Shown: positions 58,150 to 64,000 of the stretch, piece by piece
Numbering within the stretch: the first letter of the stretch is position 1
How the letters are laid out: every line of letters starts with the position of its first letter
Assembly (NCBI RefSeq): GCF_946415235.1
Contig: NZ_CAMKRR010000005.1
Coordinates: 1-64,000 of the forward strand
Direction of reading: 5' to 3'
From: an uncultured Ruminococcus sp.
GTDB lineage: Bacteria; Bacillota; Clostridia; Oscillospirales; Ruminococcaceae
DNA: 64,000 nt
The notes under the pieces: generated by a model
Seen by the model: the letters and a program-made list of their open reading frames with translations, nothing else
Told to the model about the DNA's origin: nothing
The model's database searches: none
Translations under genes and position numbers: made by a program

Positions 58150-59064
58150 ATGAAAGCATTAAAAGCAGCCCTTTTGTCAATGCTTGCAGCTGCGGCTCTT
58201 ATGACAGGATGCAGCGACAGCAAGACAGACACCGATGTAGAAGTAGATATCGGGGATATAAAAGCCGATACAGATGTCAGCGTTGACATAAGTGACATAG
58301 AAAAAGATTACAAGACGAATCAGTTAACACAGATGGATTTCGTTTTCGATACGGACAAGAATGTTTCCGAGTTCGGTGTAAGCATAGACACGGGAAATAT
58401 CACCATTGAATACTCCCGCGACAACAAGACGGGATTGTCCCTTGAATATACTGTTTATGCCGACACCGAAGAGGTCTGTAAGGAGGTAAAGAGCCATCTT
58501 AACGCCATTGCCGAGACCAATGGCAGCAGACTTGATATAAGGCTCATTGAGGACAAGACACAGGAAGATATCTCTTCATGGCTCAGAAAAAACATCCCCG
58601 ACTGCCGCGTTGAGTACGACCTTTACATTACCGTTCCCGAGTTCGTCAGCAGCTTCGAGGCAAAAGAAAATGTGGGAAATCTCACCTTCGGCGATATCTG
58701 CGGAAAATTCAGCGGCATTGTCGGAGTAGGAAACATAACCTGTACGGGCTCGCAGTTCACGGAAAGCTCAGTTATAAAATGCGATACGGGCAATATAGCC
58801 ATGTCAGACTGCATCTACAAGGCTGACACGGATATTACGGCAGATACGGGAAACATCACCTTCTGCCTGCCTCTTAACGGCTCGGGAGGAGCTGATATCA
58901 GCGTCAAGGCCGATACAGGCAATATCAAGATGACAGGCATAAAGAACTACGATGTCAAGAGCGAGAATAAGAAGGATACTTCCCACAGCCTGAGCATCGA
59001 GGTCGAAAACTGCAATATCGGCTTTGCAGCAAATACAGGCAAGATAATAATTGATAAGGAGTAA
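58150..59064 (+). CDS. Lipoprotein with beta-helix-like (DUF4097-like) repeats, inside the rib operon
   Basis: 304 residues: lipobox (AALMTGC), then a repetitive Asp/Gly/Asn-rich region in which DTGNI-type units recur ([49 protein letters not shown]). This pattern is that of DUF4097-type adhesin-like beta-helix proteins. It is 15 bases after ribE and 5 bases before ribBA, so it is in the operon although riboflavin synthesis has no known need for it. Function unknown. Confidence 0.8.
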   Translation: MKALKAALLSMLAAAALMTGCSDSKTDTDVEVDIGDIKADTDVSVDISDIEKDYKTNQLTQMDFVFDTDKNVSEFGVSIDTGNITIEYSRDNKTGLSLEYTVYADTEEVCKEVKSHLNAIAETNGSRLDIRLIEDKTQEDISSWLRKNIPDCRVEYDLYITVPEFVSSFEAKENVGNLTFGDICGKFSGIVGVGNITCTGSQFTESSVIKCDTGNIAMSDCIYKADTDITADTGNITFCLPLNGSGGADISVKADTGNIKMTGIKNYDVKSENKKDTSHSLSIEVENCNIGFAANTGKIIIDKE

Positions 59065-59069
59065 TCTTA

Positions 59070-60269
59070 ATGTTCCAGTACAACACTGTTGAGGAAGCCT
59101 GCGAGGCTCTCCGAAAGGGTGAGATAATCCTCGTTACAGACGATGAGGCAAGAGAAAACGAGGGAGACATGATATGCGCCGCACAGTTTGCGACTACCGA
59201 AAACGTAAACTTCATGGCGGCTCATGCAAAGGGCCTCATATGTATGCCCATGAGCGCAAAGCTCTGCGACAGGCTTCATCTGCCGCAGATGGTGGACTAC
59301 AACACCGATAACCACTGCACGGCTTTCACGGTATCTATCGACCATACTGATACGACTACAGGCATCTCCGCCGAGGAGCGCGGATATACAGCCCGTATGT
59401 GCGTATCTCCCGATTCAAAGCCCGAGGACTTCCGCCGCCCGGGGCATATGTTCCCACTTGCGGCAAAGAATAACGGCGTTCTCGAACGCGAGGGGCACAC
59501 GGAAGCAACTGTTGACCTTATGCGTATCGCAGGGCTTGAGGAATGTGGTCTCTGCTGCGAGATAATGCGTGACGACGGCACTATGATGCGAACTGAAGAG
59601 CTTCAGCAGAAGGCGCAGGAGTGGGGTATGAAGTTCATAACTATCAAGACGCTAAAGGAGTACAGAAAGGTCAACGATATTCTTGTGGAATGTGTGGCGA
59701 ATACGAAGCTCCCCACAAAATACGGTGAGTTCAGAGCTCTCGGATATGTGAACAAGCTCAACGGCGAGCACCATGTAGCTCTCGTAAAGGGCGATATCGG
59801 CGACGGACAGGATATACTCTGCCGTGTACATTCCGAGTGTCTCACAGGCGACGCCTTCGGCTCACTTAAATGCGACTGCGGACAGCAGTTCGCAGCGGCT
59901 ATGTCGCAGATAGAAAAAGAGGGGCGCGGAATACTCCTCTATATGCGTCAGGAAGGACGAGGCATAGGTCTTATCAACAAGCTCCGCGCCTATGAATTGC
60001 AGGACAAGGGCATGGACACCCTCGAAGCGAACCTGGCTCTGGGATTTCCGGGAGATATGCGCGAATACTACATCGGAGCGCAGATACTCCGCGACCTCGG
60101 CTGCAAAACACTGAGACTGCTGACAAACAACCCCGACAAGGTGTACGGACTCAGCGGCTTCGGACTGGAAATAAAGGAGCGTGTGCCAATACAGGTGGAC
60201 GCTACCGCCTACGACCTGTTCTATCTAAAAACGAAACGCGACAAGATGGGACATATTCTTAATTACTGA
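59070..60269 (+). CDS. ribBA: DHBP synthase / GTP cyclohydrolase II
   Basis: 399 residues. The N-terminal RibB domain has [19 protein letters not shown] and [23 protein letters not shown]; the C-terminal RibA domain has the zinc cysteines in [20 protein letters not shown], then [20 protein letters not shown]. Both first steps of riboflavin synthesis are fused here, as in Bacillus. Confidence 0.97.
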   Translation: MFQYNTVEEACEALRKGEIILVTDDEARENEGDMICAAQFATTENVNFMAAHAKGLICMPMSAKLCDRLHLPQMVDYNTDNHCTAFTVSIDHTDTTTGISAEERGYTARMCVSPDSKPEDFRRPGHMFPLAAKNNGVLEREGHTEATVDLMRIAGLEECGLCCEIMRDDGTMMRTEELQQKAQEWGMKFITIKTLKEYRKVNDILVECVANTKLPTKYGEFRALGYVNKLNGEHHVALVKGDIGDGQDILCRVHSECLTGDAFGSLKCDCGQQFAAAMSQIEKEGRGILLYMRQEGRGIGLINKLRAYELQDKGMDTLEANLALGFPGDMREYYIGAQILRDLGCKTLRLLTNNPDKVYGLSGFGLEIKERVPIQVDATAYDLFYLKTKRDKMGHILNY

Positions 60270-60279
60270 GGTGTTTATC

Positions 60280-60747
60280 ATGAGTACTTTTTTTACAGTC
60301 GTTCTTATCATTCTCTGTGCAGTTGTTCTTGTATATGATATATGCTGTTTCATTTCATGGTCAAGATCAAAGGAAAAGGCGTTCATAAGCAATATCTGGC
60401 CGTTCGCTGTCATTCTCATTATCGCTGCCTGCGGTCTGCTTTTAAAAAATTCCCTCCATTCCATTCTGCTGACATCAATTGCGGTACTTCTTATCCCACT
60501 CAATATCACCTGTCTTTCACCCGAAGGGATCAGAACTGCAATTTTTTCAAACAAGGGTATTTCTCCAGTACAGAACCTGAGCTATGAATACGGCAAGGGA
60601 CTCTTCGGTATGGAGAAGCTTGATCTTTTCCTGAATGACAAGAAGTTAGCACAAAGCTTCAATCTCGGCATAAAAAAGATGAAGACAGTAAAGATGCTGG
60701 CTGACTGGTACGGCAAGCACGGCTACGAAAACCCGCTCACAAAGTAA
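60280..60747 (+). CDS. Membrane protein of unknown function (rib operon)
   Basis: 155 residues: two or three membrane helices (about 4-25, 38-57, 62-80) and a C-terminal soluble domain (FSNKGISPVQNLSYEYGKGL, then MEKLDLFLNDKKLAQSFNLG). ATG 60280 follows GAGGTG. No family is recognised. The next protein has the same layout and a similar tail pattern, so the two may be distant relatives. Confidence 0.65.
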   Translation: MSTFFTVVLIILCAVVLVYDICCFISWSRSKEKAFISNIWPFAVILIIAACGLLLKNSLHSILLTSIAVLLIPLNITCLSPEGIRTAIFSNKGISPVQNLSYEYGKGLFGMEKLDLFLNDKKLAQSFNLGIKKMKTVKMLADWYGKHGYENPLTK

Positions 60748-60759
60748 AGGAGCTGTATC

Positions 60760-61290
60760 ATGACTACATCGAGGATCATCTCAATAGTGATACTGTGTGT
60801 TGTGAGTGCAGTATTCGTTTTCGGCATTATCGGCTACTTTATATTCAGAAGCCGCGTAAGCTCCAAAAAAACTGCCATAAAAATAAAAAGGCAGCTCAAA
60901 AAGAACGCTGTGTGGTGGGCTTCCTGCTGGGCAGCATGGCTCGTTATCGGCTTCCTCTACTGGAACGCTGCAAGAGCAGCTCAGGCTCACGAAAAAATGA
61001 CGGATTATGCCATACTTTTCGCGGCAGGCATACTAATCACCATACTTCTGCTGCTTGACTTTTTCATCGGCAAATATTCATACATCACTTCTCAGAGAGT
61101 GTATTTTCCCGATAATTTCGGACTTGCACGGCAGAAGAAAAAGATAATGTACAAGCTCACGGGAAGCACCCTTAAGCTCTGGTTCAACAACGGCATCATG
61201 CCGAAGGTATTTGATGTCGTTGAAAAGCGTGAAGAGCTCGAAAAGCTTCTCAGAGACAACTATAAGATAAACAAGGTCTCAAAGGATTAA
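60760..61290 (+). CDS. Membrane protein of unknown function (rib operon)
   Basis: 176 residues: three membrane helices (about 6-28, 50-70, 82-103) and a soluble end (ITSQRVYFPDNFGLARQKKK, then LKLWFNNGIMPKVFDVVEKR, EELEKLLRDNY). A flavin transporter of a known family (RibU, RibN) is not indicated. It lies between ribBA and ribH with short gaps, so it is co-transcribed. Confidence 0.65.
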   Translation: MTTSRIISIVILCVVSAVFVFGIIGYFIFRSRVSSKKTAIKIKRQLKKNAVWWASCWAAWLVIGFLYWNAARAAQAHEKMTDYAILFAAGILITILLLLDFFIGKYSYITSQRVYFPDNFGLARQKKKIMYKLTGSTLKLWFNNGIMPKVFDVVEKREELEKLLRDNYKINKVSKD

Positions 61291-61307
61291 TGAAAGGATG
61301 AATATTT

Positions 61308-61775
61308 ATGAAAACTTATGAAGGAAAACTTGTCTCAAAGGACGTAAGGATCGGTATCGTTGTAGCTCGTTTCAACGAGTTCATCACATCAAAGCTCCTC
61401 GGCGGCGCAGTTGATACTCTCAAGCGCCACGATGTAAACGAGGGAGCTATAGACATTGCATGGGTACCCGGAGCATTCGAGATACCGCTGATAGCTTCAA
61501 AAATGGCAAATTCGGGCAAATACGATGCTGTAATCTGCCTCGGCGCCATCATAAGAGGAAGCACCTCTCACTATGACCTTGTCTGCAATGAAGCTGCAAA
61601 GGGCATAGCTCAGATATCCCTCCAGACAGGCATCCCCGTTATGTTCGGAGTCATTACAACCGAGAATATCGAACAGGCTATCGAACGTGCAGGCTCAAAG
61701 GCAGGCAACAAGGGCAGCGAGTGCGCTGAGGGAGCTATTGAAATGATAAACCTCATAAAAGAGATCGAGGCATAA
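61308..61775 (+). CDS. ribH: Lumazine synthase
   Basis: 155 residues of standard length: [27 protein letters not shown] and [20 protein letters not shown] are the substrate-site blocks, including the catalytic His in SHYD. It joins the ribitylamino-pyrimidine with the C4 unit from RibB. It ends in a TAATG junction with the next gene. Confidence 0.97.
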   Translation: MKTYEGKLVSKDVRIGIVVARFNEFITSKLLGGAVDTLKRHDVNEGAIDIAWVPGAFEIPLIASKMANSGKYDAVICLGAIIRGSTSHYDLVCNEAAKGIAQISLQTGIPVMFGVITTENIEQAIERAGSKAGNKGSECAEGAIEMINLIKEIEA

Positions 61776-62431
61776 TGACAAATCTTATATTCGACTACGA
61801 CGGAACAATACACAACTCCATGCTCACCTATGCTCCCGCATTCCGGGACACTATGAAATGGCTCTCGGATAATGGCTATATCGCCGAAAAGGAGTATACC
61901 GACCATGAGATAAGCTGCTGGCTGGGCTTCAACTCAACCGATATGTGGAACGCCTTTCATCCCGAGCTTGATCCCGAAATACGCGAAAAAGCTCGTCTCA
62001 TGCTGGGAAAGGATATGGCAGAGCGTGTTGACAGCGGCGAGGGAGCCCTTTACGACGGAGCTGAGGAAGTCCTTTCGGAGCTGAAAAAAAGCGGCTATAC
62101 TCTGATATTCATGAGTAACTGCCGCTTTCACTATCTTGAACGCCATAAGCGTGTATTCGGGCTCGACCGATTTTTTGACTTTTTCTACTGCTGCGAGGCC
62201 TTTGATTTTATCCCGAAGTATGAGATATTCCGTAAAATAGCTCCTTCTCACTCAGGAAGCTTCACAGTTATCGGAGACCGCTTCCACGATATAGAAACTG
62301 CCGCCCGCAACGGACTTTCGTCCATAGGCTGCGCCTACGGCTTCGGCTCACGTGAGGAACTCTCACAGGCTGATATCATCGTCGATCATATAAAAGATAT
62401 ACCCTATGCTGTAAAACAGCTCACCGACTGA
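61775..62431 (+). CDS. HAD family phosphatase, candidate riboflavin-pathway phosphatase
   Basis: 218 residues: HAD motifs DYDGTIHNS (nucleophile Asp7), MSNCR, and GDRFHDIETA with the closing acidic pair. It is coupled to ribH by a one-base overlap. The dephosphorylation step after RibD needs a HAD-type phosphatase, known in Bacillus as YcsE, YwtE or YitU, and this gene is well placed for it. The role is inferred from position. Confidence 0.85.
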   Translation: MTNLIFDYDGTIHNSMLTYAPAFRDTMKWLSDNGYIAEKEYTDHEISCWLGFNSTDMWNAFHPELDPEIREKARLMLGKDMAERVDSGEGALYDGAEEVLSELKKSGYTLIFMSNCRFHYLERHKRVFGLDRFFDFFYCCEAFDFIPKYEIFRKIAPSHSGSFTVIGDRFHDIETAARNGLSSIGCAYGFGSREELSQADIIVDHIKDIPYAVKQLTD

Positions 62432-62446
62432 AAGGAAGTTCCCGAA

Positions 62447-64000
62447 ATGACATTTTCACGCTGTATCTCCTGTGCAATCGCTTCGGCAATAGTGTTATCA
62501 TGCTGTTCCTGCTCGGATATGAACGACTACACATCACGCTCCTCACGCATCACAGACAGCGAGACGGAATACACGACTGTACAGCCCGTGGACGAGAGCA
62601 AGGACAGCTCCGATGCTGACGGTACAGGTTATGAAATGCTCGAAGCAGTAAGCGCAGATGTTGAACAGCTTATAAACGACCTTGCAAAGCCCCATAACAA
62701 AGACACCGTACAGTCTGATATTGACAAGCTCCTTGATATGTTCGATATCATTTACGAAAAGCGAACTTTTGCCTCGGTGGATTTCTACAGCGATTATCAG
62801 AACAGTGAGGCAAAAGCTGCATTTCAAAGCACAGAGCATCTCTTCTCAATTGCCGAAGCCCTCATTTCCTACGGCTTTTTCTGCGGAACGGAAAGTCAGT
62901 ACAATGACCTGTTCAAGGACATAACTCCCCCCGAAGCAGCAGCGCTCTACGGCGGCGGGGATTATGATCTCGAAACAGCCCGTGCGGAAGCCGAATCGGC
63001 ATACCTCGATGACGAAGAGAATATGAACCGATACTATGACATCGTTGATGATGACACTCTCAGTATGGACGAAAAGGACCTCCGATGTGCGGAAATACTC
63101 ATTGATATGCTTGCTGACGAAACTCCCGAATCATTTTACGATGATTACTACAGGGATTACACAGGCGATGAGATATTTGCGCTCAGGGAAACGGTGACAA
63201 GCAATATCATTCCCGCATATTTTGACCTCAGAGACAAGTATCTGGATACATGGCCTTTAACTCGATATGCTCATGAAGAGCTTTCGGAAACTCCATTTGA
63301 CGTTATCCAAAAGTATGCAGGCAGTCTTTCCCCCGATATAAGGGAAAGTGCAGACCGCCTTGTAAACGAGAAGCTCTTTAAGATATGCAGCAGCGAAAAA
63401 GCTTTTGACATTTCCTTTATGGACGATCTTCCCGCGCAGAACAGCGCTTATATATTCATAGGTCAGCAAAGCGATGAAGATATTTTTTCTGCCGCGGTAC
63501 ATGAATTCGGTCATTTCCACGCCTCATTCTATGATGATACTCATGCTTTCCTTATGAAGGACAATTTTGACATTGCAGAGACACAGTCGCAGGGCATGGA
63601 AATACTTTTCACGCAGTTCTACGATGATATCTACGGTGATAATGGCCGCATGAACGGCGACCACATGAGACTATCCACTCTTTCTGATATATGCTACTGC
63701 GTATTCAGTGCCTTTTGTATAGGCTCATTTGAATACGAACTTGTATCGCGGATCAATGATATAACTTCCGAAGAAGTCGTCAGGCTTTTCAACAGCGCCT
63801 GTGACGATTCCCCTGTGGGATATCATCTTTCAGATATAGCGCATCTCTATGAGTGTCCGGGATATTATATAAGCTACGCGACTTCCGCACTTGCAAGTCT
63901 CGAGCTCTTTTTCGACCTTGCGGAGGATAAGGACAGGGCCATAGAAAAATATGAAAAAATGGCTGAAATATCCTGTTATTCGGGAGAATACACCTTCCGC
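62447..64000 (+). CDS. M3-like zinc metallopeptidase lipoprotein (partial at right edge)
   Basis: The first 518 residues, translated by hand; the frame is still open at the window end. A lipobox (VLSCC) follows a short hydrophobic signal, then a Ser/Asp/Thr-rich linker and a helical protein with AAVHEFGHFHASFYDD. His352, Glu353 and His356 form HExxH, and IAETQSQGMEILF downstream carries the third ligand, as in oligoendopeptidase F-type M3 enzymes. ATG 62447 follows GAAAGGAAG. It begins 15 bases after the HAD gene and may belong to the same transcript. It would cleave peptides at the cell surface. Confidence 0.8.
   Translation, partial: MTFSRCISCAIASAIVLSCCSCSDMNDYTSRSSRITDSETEYTTVQPVDESKDSSDADGTGYEMLEAVSADVEQLINDLAKPHNKDTVQSDIDKLLDMFDIIYEKRTFASVDFYSDYQNSEAKAAFQSTEHLFSIAEALISYGFFCGTESQYNDLFKDITPPEAAALYGGGDYDLETARAEAESAYLDDEENMNRYYDIVDDDTLSMDEKDLRCAEILIDMLADETPESFYDDYYRDYTGDEIFALRETVTSNIIPAYFDLRDKYLDTWPLTRYAHEELSETPFDVIQKYAGSLSPDIRESADRLVNEKLFKICSSEKAFDISFMDDLPAQNSAYIFIGQQSDEDIFSAAVHEFGHFHASFYDDTHAFLMKDNFDIAETQSQGMEILFTQFYDDIYGDNGRMNGDHMRLSTLSDICYCVFSAFCIGSFEYELVSRINDITSEEVVRLFNSACDDSPVGYHLSDIAHLYECPGYYISYATSALASLELFFDLAEDKDRAIEKYEKMAEISCYSGEYTFR

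Noticed and set aside
1..64000. CRISPR arrays, tRNA or rRNA genes, intact insertion sequences
   Set aside because: No regularly spaced direct repeats, tRNA cloverleaf, rRNA or transposase sequence was recognised on reading the window; dedicated searches could still find a missed tRNA.

Overview
The window looks like chromosomal DNA of a Ruminococcus-type gut or rumen Firmicute (Oscillospiraceae). The evidence is AGGAGG-type ribosome binding sites, many TTGACA-17-TATAAT promoters, two secreted proteins with type I dockerin modules (a cellulosome trait), a large L-arabinose uptake and catabolism operon, a GH3 glycosidase lipoprotein and a BspA-like surface protein. The genus is inference; no rRNA marker gene is present.

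Positions 1-10.3 kb form a sulfur-related block. A partial nitrogenase-like component-1 gene leaves the window at the left edge, beside a GNAT gene and a LysR regulator. Then come a rhodanese, a ThiF/MoeB-type E1-like enzyme and TcdA. A likely operon follows: ACT protein, two unrelated glutamate-cysteine ligase-type proteins, an EgtC-like class II amidotransferase, a Cys/His/Asp protein and a small protein. metK (SAM synthetase) closes the block. Three transcripts here share one layout: promoter, short uORF, intrinsic terminator, then the gene. The uORF before metK begins MKKICCCC, the one before the ligase operon is Met/Cys rich, and lysR has a 41-codon uORF. This reads as ribosome-mediated attenuation by cysteine or methionine supply. 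Three promoters (nitrogenase-like gene, lysR leader, metK leader) also share ATTGGACAA over the -35 box.

Positions 10.3-20.4 kb hold a decayed relaxase fragment overlapped by a coiled-coil/membrane gene, the BspA-like protein, an HPrK-like/PqqD-like/S26-like/ABC exporter operon with no visible precursor, a twin promoter driving a tiny leaderless ORF or short RNA, a VanW protein, a Wzx-like flippase and a GNAT gene with a long leader.

Positions 20.4-31.2 kb are the arabinose regulon on the minus strand: AraR, an AraC-type regulator, a sugar-binding lipoprotein, ABC ATPase, two permeases, araB, araA and araD, with AraR-like operators. Positions 31.4-43.6 kb carry a GGDEF protein, a surface metallophosphoesterase with no normal start codon, an ABC-F gene with an attenuator-like leader, a GntR/ABC/serine-hydrolase operon and the GH3 lipoprotein.

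Positions 43.8-50.7 kb form a cellulosome-linked locus: dockerin-serpin, sigma factor and membrane anti-sigma candidate, dockerin-SH3-transglutaminase protein, lipoprotein and acyltransferase. Positions 50.7-56.0 kb carry a GNAT gene, a small membrane protein, recD2, an mreB-family gene and mrp. The right end is an FMN-riboswitch riboflavin operon (ribD, ribE, ribBA, ribH) interleaved with a lipoprotein, two membrane proteins, a HAD phosphatase and a partial metalloprotease lipoprotein. No rRNA, tRNA, CRISPR array or intact insertion sequence was seen.
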